Shown: piece after piece, positions 25,153 through 32,909 of the stretch | How positions within the stretch are numbered: the first letter of the stretch is position 1 | How the letters are laid out: every line of letters starts with the position of its first letter | Source: Paenibacillus amylolyticus | Lineage (GTDB): Bacteria > Bacillota > Bacilli > Paenibacillales > Paenibacillaceae | DNA length: 64,000 bases | Assembly: GCF_001570725.1 (NCBI RefSeq) | Contig: NZ_BCNV01000001.1 | Coordinates: 496,001-560,000, forward strand | Direction: 5' to 3' | The notes under the pieces: model-generated | Told to the model about the DNA's origin: nothing | The model's database searches: none | Seen by the model: only the letters and a program-made list of their open reading frames with translations | Position numbers and translations under genes: made by a program

Positions 25153-25605
25153 ATGGACATCGTTATGACGCTTGAACCGCACGGATGGCTGGATATCCTG
25201 GTTCAACCTGATCAGGGAGAACCGATTGAGATTCCGGTTTCTTTTTTGTCGGATGCGGTTGAGGAGATAGCACGTCAAATCGTTGCATTGCACAAAGGAG
25301 CCACGGAGGTAACCATGACCATGCAGACCGAACCTGGAGAATATCGATTCTGGATCAAGAAACGTTCGCAGGTAATCGTTCAATTTATGGTGTATGAGAT
25401 GAGTGATAACTTTAGCACGGAAGCCGTCACAGAGGGGCGATTACTTATGTCCGAGGAGCTAACCCTGGTCAAGTTGACCAAGCTGTTCTATAGAGAATTA
25501 AGCAAATTAAAGGAAATGGGACCCGAGGAATATCAAAAACGGTGGAGTTTTGAGTTTCCCCTGAATGCCTATGAGCGGATAGGAAGGGTCGTCCAGATCC
25601 GATGA
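25153..25605 (+). CDS. Hypothetical protein
   Basis: A soluble protein of 150 residues beginning MDIVMTLEPHGWLDILVQPD. An N-terminal strand-rich part is followed by helices (LTLVKLTKLFYRELSKLKEMG) and a C-terminal WSFEFPLNAYERI. AAAGGAGGA is 7 bases upstream. I do not recognise a named domain. The layout resembles small proteins listed in toxin-immunity loci, and it lies 34 bp before the DUF4188 gene, so a shared transcript is likely. Confidence 0.68.
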   Translation: MDIVMTLEPHGWLDILVQPDQGEPIEIPVSFLSDAVEEIARQIVALHKGATEVTMTMQTEPGEYRFWIKKRSQVIVQFMVYEMSDNFSTEAVTEGRLLMSEELTLVKLTKLFYRELSKLKEMGPEEYQKRWSFEFPLNAYERIGRVVQIR

Positions 25606-25638
25606 AATCGAATGTTTTTGAAGAGAAGGAGGGATAAC

Positions 25639-26142
25639 GTGGCGTACATACATAAGGGAAGATATTCAGCTCAGATTGAGGGAGAATTTGTTGTTTTTAT
25701 TATCGGGATGAGGATTAATCGTCTATGGGCTATACATAAATGGCTGCCTGTTTTTAAGTCCATGGGCCCGATGATTAAAGAGCTGTATATGAATCCGGAG
25801 ACCGGATTTCTCAGTACAGAGTATTTTATAAGCTGGCGTGGGGTGACCCTGTTACAATACTGGCGCTCTTACGATGAGTTGGAGAAATACGCACGGGGTG
25901 GACTGCACTTGGAAGCTTGGAAAAGATTCAACCGCTCCATTGGTTCCGATGGAACCGTAGGGATCTATCATGAAACATACAAGGCTCAGTTGGGTTCCTT
26001 TGAGACCATATACGCCAACATGCCCAAATTCGGATTAGCTAAAGCGTCTGAACATGTGCCTTCGACAGGGAAGATGGAGACATCCAGACGCAGAATGGGC
26101 GGAGAGAATGACCCGGCAGTGAAAGCACCAGAGAATCCTTAA
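25639..26142 (+). CDS. DUF4188 family protein
   Basis: A 167-residue protein of the DUF4188 family (dimeric alpha/beta-barrel monooxygenase-like). Its typical order is GEFVVFIIGMRINRLWAIHKWLP, MIKELYMNPETGFLSTEYFISWRG, LLQYWRSYDELEKYAR, HLEAWKRFN and VGIYHETY. Family members are small, mostly uncharacterised proteins sometimes proposed to bind haem or a small ligand. The start is GTG at 25639 behind GAAGGAGGG (25626-25634). An in-frame ATG at 25612 precedes this site. Confidence 0.85.
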   Translation: MAYIHKGRYSAQIEGEFVVFIIGMRINRLWAIHKWLPVFKSMGPMIKELYMNPETGFLSTEYFISWRGVTLLQYWRSYDELEKYARGGLHLEAWKRFNRSIGSDGTVGIYHETYKAQLGSFETIYANMPKFGLAKASEHVPSTGKMETSRRRMGGENDPAVKAPENP

Positions 26143-26168
26143 AGTGGTGAACAGAGAGGGGAATGTTA

Positions 26169-26669
26169 TTGAAGGCTAGAGTGCGAGTAGAAGATATACA
26201 TTCAAAGCAACTTAGCTGGTTATGTATTGAACCGATGCTTATTTCTGTACGGGGCAGAGATATGACCGCCAAAACAGAGATATACCGACAGTTACATGAA
26301 GGGCAACAAGCCTTATTTCTGTTCTATTCCTATCACAATCACACGAAGAGTCTGGCAGAGTTTTATTGGTTTTCGGCATATAACATCATCGAGATCAAGA
26401 GCTGGAATGGAATTAAAAATGGGATGCACTTTTTTCATTTAGATGAAATGGTAACTGTACTGGACCAGATAGAAAGTCTGATCACGGACAAAAACAGAGT
26501 GGATGAAGCATGGCGTGAGGTGCTGCCAACAGATCTGGAGAAGGACCCGATATTACTTCAGAGAACAGAGGCATTATATGCTACCTATCGGACTGTGGCA
26601 CAAGCAGCTATTACACACATGAATGAGATGATTCTTCAAAATCAGGAGATGTATCTGGAGGTTGAGTAG
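26169..26669 (+). CDS. Hypothetical protein
   Basis: A soluble protein of 166 residues with no recognised family. The start is placed at TTG 26169, 7 bases after GAGGGG (26156-26161); the ATG at 26163 is too close to it. It is mixed alpha/beta: ALFLFYSYHNHTKSLAEFYWF, then NIIEIKSWNGIKNGMHFFHLDEMV, and a long C-terminal helix (LYATYRTVAQAAITHMNEMI). It follows the DUF4188 gene by 26 bp and ends the transcript at a terminator. Confidence 0.65.
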   Translation: MKARVRVEDIHSKQLSWLCIEPMLISVRGRDMTAKTEIYRQLHEGQQALFLFYSYHNHTKSLAEFYWFSAYNIIEIKSWNGIKNGMHFFHLDEMVTVLDQIESLITDKNRVDEAWREVLPTDLEKDPILLQRTEALYATYRTVAQAAITHMNEMILQNQEMYLEVE

Positions 26670-26734
26670 GTTAAGGCAGCAACTTGATAAAAAAGAATAG
26701 CTCATGCCTTGAATGCTCTGGAAGATTACATGGA

Positions 26735-26764
26735 AGAACTGCTCTTATGGAGTGGTTCTTTTTA
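26735..26764 (+). terminator. Rho-independent terminator
   Basis: AGAACTGCTC pairs with GAGTGGTTCT (two G-T pairs) around a five-base loop and runs into TTTTT. Confidence 0.8.
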
Positions 26765-26781
26765 GTATCTAAGCAATGCCA

Positions 26782-26844
26782 ATGCAACAAACTTGCAAAA
26801 TCATGCAACAAAACGCAATACAGTGGGACTGCCGTAACTATGCT
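26782..26844 (+). promoter_or_regulatory. Direct-repeat operator and -10 before LytTR gene
   Basis: The 10-mer ATGCAACAAA occurs at 26782-26791 and again at 26803-26812, a 21-bp period, two helical turns. An internal TTGCA-N6-TGCAA dyad is also present. A -10-like TATGCT lies at 26839-26844 and the gene starts at 26877. LytTR regulators bind tandem repeats spaced about two turns apart, so autoregulation is inferred. Confidence 0.65.
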
Positions 26845-26876
26845 AGTAATATGAGTTGTGAGAGGAGGGGCAACAC

Positions 26877-27323
26877 GTGAAAGTCATTTTTGAAGAGGAC
26901 ATAGCAATTGGTAAAAAAGTGGCCAAGGTCATAACTCATCCTTCGGAGAAGTCGAAGTGGGATCGTATTCAGAAAGCGATTGGCCAGTCCGAAATCCAAC
27001 TAACGGTCATCCATGCCAAGAACAATCGCAACGTACAGATACAATTAAGCTCGGTGGTCGCCATTGAGTCGGAGGATCGGATGTGTTGTATACGTGTGAT
27101 TACAGGCGAGAGATACTTGCTTAACAAACGGTTGAAATTTGTAGAAGAGGACCTGAATGACGTTCATTTTGTAAAAATCAATAATCAAACGATCATCAAT
27201 ACGCGGTACATCACCGCATTCTCTGCAACAGACCAAGCTCGGATTAAGGTGGATCTGAGCGATAGCTCCAGTTACTTTGTCAGCCGATTTTATATCAAAA
27301 ACTTTAGGGGGAAATTATCATGA
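26877..27323 (+). CDS. LytTR DNA-binding domain regulator
   Basis: A 148-residue transcription regulator without a receiver domain. An N-terminal extension of about 45 residues (KVIFEEDIAIGKKVAKVITH) precedes the LytTR domain (about 48-147): VVAIESEDRMCCIRVITGERYL, LKFVEEDLNDVHFVKINNQTIIN and DSSSYFVSRFYIKNFRGKL. Such free-standing LytTR proteins usually pair with a membrane partner that modulates them. Here a DUF3021 gene overlaps by ATGA. GTG start at 26877 behind GAGGAGGGG. It probably controls its own operon through the 21-bp repeats upstream. Confidence 0.9.
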   Translation: MKVIFEEDIAIGKKVAKVITHPSEKSKWDRIQKAIGQSEIQLTVIHAKNNRNVQIQLSSVVAIESEDRMCCIRVITGERYLLNKRLKFVEEDLNDVHFVKINNQTIINTRYITAFSATDQARIKVDLSDSSSYFVSRFYIKNFRGKLS

Positions 27324-27730
27324 TTACTCAACTTAGACATTCTTTTTTTCAAGTATTCACTATAATGACGCTATGGATCACACTCTTGGCTACAATATTC
27401 TTTGATGATCTGCCCATTCAGATGTCCTATTTATGGAATATAGCGGGTATTTCTTTCATTGCAGCTGTGGTGTTTGGAATGATGTATAACATACTGTGGA
27501 ACTATTTTACGTTAAAACCGATATGGAATATCGTCATTTCTTCCACATTCAATATTGCAGGAGGTATGGCAATGGTATGGTTGTTCTCGGTAGACATGTT
27601 CCAATTCATCGCTCCCTGGTTCCCCGGCATGTGGTTGCTATCTATCGTGCTGCACGTCATCGCTTTTTATTTTTATGCTAGAATGGATAGCAGGAAAAAA
27701 GCGGAAGAGTTAAACAACATTCTCAAGTAG
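27320..27730 (+). CDS. DUF3021 family membrane protein
   Basis: A 136-residue membrane protein with four helices (about 12-28, 38-62, 68-90 and 98-122) and a charged C-terminal tail (ARMDSRKKAEELNNILK). The pairing with a LytTR regulator and the topology fit DUF3021, the usual membrane partner in LytTR-DUF3021 modules. It overlaps the regulator by four bases. It is inferred to sense a membrane or extracellular condition and restrain the regulator; the ligand is unknown. Confidence 0.82.
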   Translation: MITQLRHSFFQVFTIMTLWITLLATIFFDDLPIQMSYLWNIAGISFIAAVVFGMMYNILWNYFTLKPIWNIVISSTFNIAGGMAMVWLFSVDMFQFIAPWFPGMWLLSIVLHVIAFYFYARMDSRKKAEELNNILK

Positions 27731-27745
27731 GTAAGGGGAACAAAT

Positions 27746-28144
27746 ATGAACGAGGAAGAAATGTTGGAGTTATACGGATTGGAGCCTGATGACATCCATC
27801 GAGAGCCGATCCGACAGCTGCTTCAGCAAGAGATTGAGAACCGAAAGTCAGAGGATAACGAGGTTCTGAGACTATTGTGCATTATGTTGTTCTGCATCGG
27901 AAATGTGGAGGACACCACGCTGATCTGGCAAGCCAAACGGAAGAATCAGGACACAGGTAGTTATATTGATGTGCAGTTATTATGTGGAGCGGGATATGAG
28001 CAGACTTTATTTTATCTGGAAAATATGGACCGGGAACAGGCGCATGAGGAGTTGCTTTACCTTAGACAGTGCGAGCCGTATGACTTTGTTGATTTTTCCA
28101 AAGCGGAATGGGTCTCAGACTATAAACAATATTATGGTGTTTAA
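27746..28144 (+). CDS. Conserved hypothetical protein
   Basis: An acidic protein of 132 residues. Its LLCIMLFCIGNVEDTTLIWQAK, then DTGSYIDVQLLCGAGYEQTLFYL and LYLRQCEPYDFVDFSKAEW match, from memory, a widespread uncharacterised family often found singly near polymorphic-toxin immunity genes. It is helical throughout with no membrane segment. It starts 15 bp after the DUF3021 gene with AGGTAAGGGG upstream, so it may be read from the LytTR promoter. Function unknown. Confidence 0.7.
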   Translation: MNEEEMLELYGLEPDDIHREPIRQLLQQEIENRKSEDNEVLRLLCIMLFCIGNVEDTTLIWQAKRKNQDTGSYIDVQLLCGAGYEQTLFYLENMDREQAHEELLYLRQCEPYDFVDFSKAEWVSDYKQYYGV

Positions 28145-28173
28145 TATATGAGAACACTGGAAGGAGAGGTACT

Positions 28174-28557
28174 ATGCCAAGTTTGCATGACAACATCATA
28201 CTAAGTTACGAAGTCGATTTAGAGAACGAAAGGATCAGGATGCATACTTGTTCGAGCCATGAGGTGCCAAAAAATATGGATGTTTTATTCTCTGGAGTAA
28301 TGGCCCATGCGTTTGATACACCGCTGCATGGCAGCATTATTTTGGATCTAGATGAGTGGGACATAGAGCATTTTATCCCTCATAATCGAGAGTTGTTAGA
28401 GTCGGGGAAGGGCTACGGTTGGCCTGTCAGTTATGTTTCCTATGAGGAATTGCAAATCCGGCTGATCGAGGAGAAATACAAGTACATGGTGATCTCTTCC
28501 TCGTATGGATTGAGTGGGTGGGTTTTGGCGAAGAACGTAGAGATTCAGTGGGATTGA
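28174..28557 (+). CDS. Conserved hypothetical protein, immunity-like
   Basis: A protein of 127 residues: HDNIILSYEVDLENERIRMHT, GSIILDLDEWDIEHFIPHNREL, YGWPVSYVSYEELQIRLIEE, then YKYMVISSSYGLSGWVLAKN. I recall closely similar small proteins in many Bacillota, without known function, commonly in lists of immunity-like genes. GGAAGGAGAGG is a strong ribosome site before the ATG. It is the last gene before a structured intergenic region and terminator. Confidence 0.72.
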   Translation: MPSLHDNIILSYEVDLENERIRMHTCSSHEVPKNMDVLFSGVMAHAFDTPLHGSIILDLDEWDIEHFIPHNRELLESGKGYGWPVSYVSYEELQIRLIEEKYKYMVISSSYGLSGWVLAKNVEIQWD

Positions 28558-28643
28558 GACTTAATCCACTAAGGAATCAGATATTTCCAATATGTATGTC
28601 AGAAAATGCTTAGAATTTTGGTGTTTTCGATGTATTTGGAAAC

Positions 28644-28679
28644 ATAAGTTGCCCGTGAGTCCTCGTCAGGACGACTTAT
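28644..28679 (+). other. Nested hairpin in intergenic region
   Basis: ATAAGT (28644-28649) pairs with ACTTAT (28674-28679). Within it GTCCT (28659-28663) pairs with AGGAC (28668-28672) around CGTC. The nine unpaired bases between the stems are on one side only. It precedes a terminator at 28694, so a small structured RNA or a long 3' UTR is possible. Confidence 0.4.
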
Positions 28680-28693
28680 GATAATTAAATTTA

Positions 28694-28726
28694 GACAGCC
28701 TACAAGTAATCGGCTGTCTTTTTTAT
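28694..28726 (+). terminator. Rho-independent terminator
   Basis: GACAGCC (28694-28700) and GGCTGTC (28712-28718) flank an 11-base loop and are followed by TTTTTTTATT. It lies about 140 bp after the nearest gene. Confidence 0.85.
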
Positions 28727-28729
28727 TAA

Positions 28730-28747
28730 ACTAACTGGCATGTTAGT
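28730..28747. repeat. Short hairpin ACTAAC-N6-GTTAGT
   Basis: ACTAAC-TGGCAT-GTTAGT. A related hairpin, CTAACG-GGAAA-CGTTAG, lies at 29417-29433 on the other side of the deaminase gene. Confidence 0.45.
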
Positions 28748-28846
28748 GTAACCGAGCAAGAAAAAAATCACTATATGGAAAAGGAGTAGAAGTATATTTC
28801 TGGAATATATTATTATTGGGAATTATTAAGATGGGATGTGTATAAG

Positions 28847-29386
28847 ATGGACAAGCATTACGAAAACCTTTTGTTAGCTTTTGAAGAAGCAGAAAAGGCT
28901 AGAGATGAAGGGACCTTTCCTATCGGTGCAATTATTGTTGATGCGGATGGTTCAGTTGTCAGCCGAGGAAGGAACAGAGTTTTTTCAAGCTGTGATTCTA
29001 CAGCTCACGCCGAAGTGGATGCTATAAGAAAAGCCGGAAATATGATACTGCATCTTGAGAGTAAGAAATTTATTCCTAAGAACGAACTTACCTTATATAC
29101 TACCTGTGAGCCTTGTCCCATGTGCACAAGTACAATCGTATTGTCTTTGATTAAAAAAGTGGTTTGGGCTGCTAATGATAAGGATATAGGTGCATTTAAA
29201 AAATTCAAGGAATTAAATAGCGAATTACCTATTTATAATGATCTGTTCAAAGACATCGAGTTTGTTGCAGCTCCTTACAGAGATTTAGAATTGAGACAAA
29301 GAAAAATGTTAGCAGAATGGAACAACAGCCGAGGATATACTGATACCCATTGGAATGATGAATTAGCAAATGAAACTGTTCAATAA
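28847..29386 (+). CDS. Nucleoside/nucleobase deaminase (paralogue 1)
   Basis: A 179-residue cytidine-deaminase-fold enzyme. The zinc and proton-shuttle motif is His54-Ala-Glu56 in STAHAEVDAIRKAG, with Cys90 and Cys93 in TTCEPCPMC. FPIGAIIVDADGSVVSRGRNRV is the usual N-terminal substrate strand, and a C-terminal extension LAEWNNSRGYTDTHW is shared with its paralogue at 32364-32879. This class includes guanine and other nucleobase deaminases; the substrate is not assigned. ATG 28847 is preferred over GTG 28838. Its base composition is clearly A+T-richer than that of the second copy, and short hairpins flank the gene. Confidence 0.88.
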   Translation: MDKHYENLLLAFEEAEKARDEGTFPIGAIIVDADGSVVSRGRNRVFSSCDSTAHAEVDAIRKAGNMILHLESKKFIPKNELTLYTTCEPCPMCTSTIVLSLIKKVVWAANDKDIGAFKKFKELNSELPIYNDLFKDIEFVAAPYRDLELRQRKMLAEWNNSRGYTDTHWNDELANETVQ

Positions 29387-29415
29387 TAAATGAAACTTTG
29401 CACCTGATATATTAA

Positions 29416-29434
29416 GCTAACGGGAAACGTTAGT
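29416..29434. repeat. Short hairpin GCTAACG-loop-CGTTAGT
   Basis: GCTAACG, loop GGAAA, CGTTAGT. It is followed by AGTCTG/CAGACT-like pairing at about 29450-29470 and TTTTTCG. The first hairpin resembles the one at 28730, so the deaminase gene is bracketed. Confidence 0.45.
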
Positions 29435-29605
29435 TGAAGAGTCAATGAAGTAGTCTGTAGTTTTATAGACTGTTCATTTTTCGTTGATTTATCCATTTGT
29501 TTTAGGATATACCGAGATCATACTGAAGTGCTCATCACGTATTGGAAGCATAATTTTACCAAATGAAAAACTTGTGGGTAAGTTGCAAGAAACGGGGTGA
29601 ATTCG

Positions 29606-29953
29606 ATGAAGACTGAATACGCGCAACAGGGTAACAAGATGAGGAAAGGACTAAGAACGGCCATGGTTATGCTTTTTATTCTGTTCGTTATTCTCGTCAT
29701 GACCAATCCAAACGAAGAGGATTTTGTTGCCTGGCTCTCAAGTGAACATGCCATCCATTCTTCATATGATGTGGCTGATGGCAGGACGTTTACGCAGACA
29801 ATCGACGGTGACGAAAAGAGGCTTCACTACAAAGGTAGACACATACGCCATATGGGGATATTTTCAACATATAGTTATCTTTTCTCGGATAATGAAGAAA
29901 AAGAGATCGTGATTGGAGCGGTTGGCATAATGAAAATGCTATTTAATACATAG
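29606..29953 (+). CDS. Single-span membrane protein, DUF4359-like
   Basis: A 115-residue protein: basic N-terminus, one helix (about 18-36, MVMLFILFVILVMTNPNEEDF) and an extracytoplasmic domain of about 75 residues. A helix ending in TNPxxEDFVxWL followed by a small outside domain is reminiscent of DUF4359, though the match is by memory and incomplete. The ATG at 29606 sits 6 bases after CGGGGTGA. An in-frame GTG at 29597 overlaps that site. It stands alone. Function unknown. Confidence 0.62.
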   Translation: MKTEYAQQGNKMRKGLRTAMVMLFILFVILVMTNPNEEDFVAWLSSEHAIHSSYDVADGRTFTQTIDGDEKRLHYKGRHIRHMGIFSTYSYLFSDNEEKEIVIGAVGIMKMLFNT

Positions 29954-30190
29954 TTAGATTGACTATGGACAGTTAGAAGTTAGGAAAAAGTTCTGCTGAT
30001 ATCCACGCTCTATGCATGATATAACTTGTGCAGAGAAGCGTGATTTTGGCGTGAGATGCCTTATATGCAGAAATGGCTAATTTCGTTCGTTCGCAAATCC
30101 CACATTATGGGTTATGATGTACCTTGAGAGAAAATTTTACATAGATAGGAAGTCTTCTTATGTAGACGATTGCTGATTGGAGGACGGAAT

Positions 30191-30700
30191 ATGAAAAAGT
30201 TAATCCTAGTTTCATTATTGTTTCTACTTCTGGTTGCTTGTCAGAACCAGACAAACACTGAAGATGCACAGCAAACAATAGATTCCTCAACCTTAAATGT
30301 CACAGATAAAGAGGCACAACAGAATGAAGAAATATCGACATCCCAAGAGAAGGAAGAAATCCCACCAGAGTACCTCGATGAAACAAGTTATAACGGGGAC
30401 CAATTGGAAATTGTCAAACTGATGAATGCACGTATGCGTTATTTATACGAAAAGGATGAAGTAGCATATATGAGTCTGGTTGATCCTGAATCTCCTATAT
30501 TAGGTATGGGAAGATACACAGTTCTCAAGGTTACTTCCATGAGCGACATAACGATACAGGAGCAAAAGAAGCTCTATCAGGCAGTGGTGATGATTAACGA
30601 GTTAAATGAGAACGACGAAGAGTATAGCAATACGATGGTGTTTTGGAAAAAGAAAGAAGATGGCGATTCTGCGCAATGGGTTATTGCAGATATTGATTGA
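30191..30700 (+). CDS. Putative lipoprotein
   Basis: A 169-residue secreted lipoprotein. KKLILVSLLFLLLVACQNQ is a classical type II signal with lipobox LVAC (Cys at about residue 17). A Gln/Glu/Thr-rich linker (about 20-60) leads to a compact domain with EIVKLMNARMRYLYEKDEVAYM, then IQEQKKLYQAVVMINELN and VFWKKKEDGDSAQWVIADID. This end part resembles NTF2-like folds, but I do not recognise a family. ATG at 30191, 7 bases after GGAGG. A TATGAT 80 bp upstream (GGGTTATGATG) with TTCGCA 17 bp before it is a plausible promoter. Confidence 0.75.
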   Translation: MKKLILVSLLFLLLVACQNQTNTEDAQQTIDSSTLNVTDKEAQQNEEISTSQEKEEIPPEYLDETSYNGDQLEIVKLMNARMRYLYEKDEVAYMSLVDPESPILGMGRYTVLKVTSMSDITIQEQKKLYQAVVMINELNENDEEYSNTMVFWKKKEDGDSAQWVIADID

Positions 30701-30762
30701 TAACATAGTGGCTGATAGATGGAAGATCCATATAATCACACAAAATGAAGGATGATGTACTG

Positions 30763-31602
30763 ATGGCTAGGAGATTAATACTCATTGAAGGATTACCGGG
30801 TTCAGGCAAGTCAACGATTGCCAAGATGGCATCCGAAATCCTGATAGGTCAAGGCAAGCAGGTACAACTATTTCAGGAAGGAAACCTGGATCACCCTGCT
30901 GATTATGAAGGCGTTGCTTTTTATCATGCTGAAGACTTCAAGGCTTTATTGAGCACGCATGAAGATTACAGAGAGGTTCTGGAAAGCAATGCGATTGCCT
31001 ATGATCAAAATTTCCTGATTCCATACCGTAAGATGAAAGAACAACGGGGAATAGATCTGCCCGACCAAGTCTTACAGGATATTTTCAGCCGAGATATTTA
31101 CGAAATTCCTTTTGAACAAAATGTTAAATTGATCACCGAGAAGTGGCAGAATTTCACTGAAAACCTGTTAAGAACGGATGATGACTTCATCACGATATTT
31201 GAATGCTGTTTTATCCAGAATCCACTGACCATGGGTCTTGTGAAATGTAATCAATCCAAAGAGCAGAACGTGCAGTATGTATTGGAACTATGGCGTATCA
31301 TTCATGCTCTGAATCCGCTTCTCATCTATATCGACCAGCAGGATATATCATATACATTTGATAAGGCGGTCAGTGAAAGACCAAAGGAATGGTCAGAGGG
31401 CTTCATTAATTATTATACGAATCAGGGATTCGGGCAAGCGCAGGGTTATCAGGGTGTTCCGGGTACGGTGCAGGTTCTGCAGGAAAGAAAAATGTTGGAG
31501 TCCGAAATCTATGGCTTACTTCAGATGAATAAGGTATGGCTGGATAATTCGGATTATGACCGCGAGGTTTCAAGGCGTAAACTAGAAAAGATTCTGAAGT
31601 AA
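30763..31602 (+). CDS. P-loop NTPase, kinase-like
   Basis: A 279-residue cytoplasmic P-loop protein. Walker A GLPGSGKST lies in RRLILIEGLPGSGKSTIAKM at the N-terminus, as in nucleoside and thymidylate-type kinases. FECCFIQNP holds a possible Walker B-like acidic position, and VSERPKEW could form a lid. It has no helicase or transport signature. The start is the ATG at 30763 with AAGGATG (30748-30754); the in-frame ATG at 30745 lies before that site. The substrate is unknown. Similar Bacillota proteins are annotated only as P-loop or AAA-containing hypotheticals. Confidence 0.78.
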   Translation: MARRLILIEGLPGSGKSTIAKMASEILIGQGKQVQLFQEGNLDHPADYEGVAFYHAEDFKALLSTHEDYREVLESNAIAYDQNFLIPYRKMKEQRGIDLPDQVLQDIFSRDIYEIPFEQNVKLITEKWQNFTENLLRTDDDFITIFECCFIQNPLTMGLVKCNQSKEQNVQYVLELWRIIHALNPLLIYIDQQDISYTFDKAVSERPKEWSEGFINYYTNQGFGQAQGYQGVPGTVQVLQERKMLESEIYGLLQMNKVWLDNSDYDREVSRRKLEKILK

Positions 31603-31640
31603 CCATAATAAAATACGAATACATACCGGAGGACAGTTCT

Positions 31641-31826
31641 ATGACATTTTATGAAGTAGCCCTAATTGCAACAACCGCAATCTTAATTATTATAGGTGTT
31701 CGAAGCAAACGGAAAGTAATTCTTAGATGGGGTATAGCGAGTTTGATTTTATTGCTCGTACTTATCATCCCGTCATTCATCATGGGATTCATGGATGGAT
31801 TGTCTGATGGATGGTCAGCGAGATGA
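31641..31826 (+). CDS. 61-residue two-helix membrane protein
   Basis: Two helices (about 4-20 and 29-50) separated by a basic turn (RSKRKVILR), with a glycine-rich acidic tail GFMDGLSDGWSAR. CCGGAGGAC lies 7-8 bases before the ATG. The stop codon TGA (31824-31826) overlaps the ATG of the following Nudix gene, so the two are translationally coupled. No family recognised. Confidence 0.72.
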   Translation: MTFYEVALIATTAILIIIGVRSKRKVILRWGIASLILLLVLIIPSFIMGFMDGLSDGWSAR

Positions 31827-32314
31827 GTAATTCAGAAAACAAAAATATATCGTATGAGCAGCATAATAACAAATTCAACTTTCGTGTGGCAGGTATTGTG
31901 ATAGATAAGGGGAGAGTTCTTTTGCATACGACTGAAAAGGATGATTTCTGGAATCTGCCCGGAGGGCGGGTAGAATTGAACGAGACAACAGAAGCGGCTA
32001 TTGTTCGAGAGATGATGGAGGAACTGGGTGTTCATGTAGAAGCGCAAAGACTCGCATATGTTAGTGAAGATTTCTTTGAATATGATGGCCTGAAGTATCA
32101 TGAAGTTGGTTTTTATTATGTCATCACATTGCCGGAAGCCCATAAGCTATACAGCCAAGTTGAGTTCAATGGCCTAGAAGATAACGGTAAGCTAATCTTC
32201 CGATGGTTCTCCTTGGACGAACTAGAGCAGATGGAAGTATATCCTGTGTTTTTGAGAAAGGAACTGACTAATCTCCCTGATGCAAAAAGCATCAAACACT
32301 TCGTTCAGAAATAG
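31823..32314 (+). CDS. Nudix hydrolase
   Basis: A 163-residue Nudix hydrolase. The domain starts after about 15 residues (FNFRVAGIVIDKGRVLLHT), and the box GGRVELNETTEAAIVREMMEELG fits GX5EX7REUXEEXG. ISYEQHNNKFNFRVAGIVI is the usual entry for ADP-ribose or nucleotide-sugar type members of Bacillota. I take the ATG at 31823, which overlaps the preceding stop (ATGA). An in-frame ATG at 31811 is the alternative. Substrate unknown. It precedes a nucleoside deaminase, so a nucleotide-pool role would be consistent. Confidence 0.88.
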   Translation: MSNSENKNISYEQHNNKFNFRVAGIVIDKGRVLLHTTEKDDFWNLPGGRVELNETTEAAIVREMMEELGVHVEAQRLAYVSEDFFEYDGLKYHEVGFYYVITLPEAHKLYSQVEFNGLEDNGKLIFRWFSLDELEQMEVYPVFLRKELTNLPDAKSIKHFVQK

Positions 32315-32363
32315 AGGGATATGTTTTGTAGGTGATCTATAACTGTACTTAGGGGGACTTTCA

Positions 32364-32879
32364 ATGAAGTTATCGGATTATGAATATTTAACTTTGGCTC
32401 TGGAAGAAGCAGAACAATCATTTACTGAAGGAACGTATCCGATTGGTGCGATAATCGTGGATGTGGATGGGATTGTCGTGAGTAAAGGCAGAAACCGAGT
32501 TTTCTCGGATTGCGATCCCACCGCACATGCTGAGGTGGATGCCATTCGTCGGGCAGGAAAACATTTGCTGGATGTAGAGAAGAAGAGATTCTCGAAGAAG
32601 AAAGACTTGACGCTTTACACTACCTGTGAGCCTTGTCCCATGTGCTCTTGTACCATATTAATGTCGGGCATTAAAAAGATTGTATGGGCAGCAGATGATG
32701 AAGAATATGGCGGGCTTCGACGTTTCAAGGAAGGGCCTCATTTTATCCATATGTTTGACACGTTATCCTGTGTTGCGGCTCCCTATCTTGATTTGGAAAA
32801 TAGACAAAGAGCTTTACTCGCCAAATGGAATATTGGTAGAGGGATGCTTAATACAGAGTGGGAGATTCCAAAGCAATGA
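32364..32879 (+). CDS. Nucleoside/nucleobase deaminase (paralogue 2)
   Basis: A 171-residue deaminase with the same build as the gene at 28847: His55-Ala-Glu57 (PTAHAEVDAIRRAG), Cys91 and Cys94 in TTCEPCPMC, and the shared C-terminal WNIGRGMLNTEW. About two thirds of residues look identical to paralogue 1 by eye, especially YPIGAIIVD-DG-VVS-GRNRVFS. AGGGGGAC precedes the ATG. It leads a closely spaced series (acetyltransferase, peptidase E, PhzF, acetyltransferase). Reaction: zinc-dependent hydrolytic deamination of a base or nucleoside; the substrate is unassigned. Confidence 0.9.
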   Translation: MKLSDYEYLTLALEEAEQSFTEGTYPIGAIIVDVDGIVVSKGRNRVFSDCDPTAHAEVDAIRRAGKHLLDVEKKRFSKKKDLTLYTTCEPCPMCSCTILMSGIKKIVWAADDEEYGGLRRFKEGPHFIHMFDTLSCVAAPYLDLENRQRALLAKWNIGRGMLNTEWEIPKQ

Positions 32880-32909
32880 TCATAATCCAAAGAAAGGAGA
32901 TGAAGCCAC

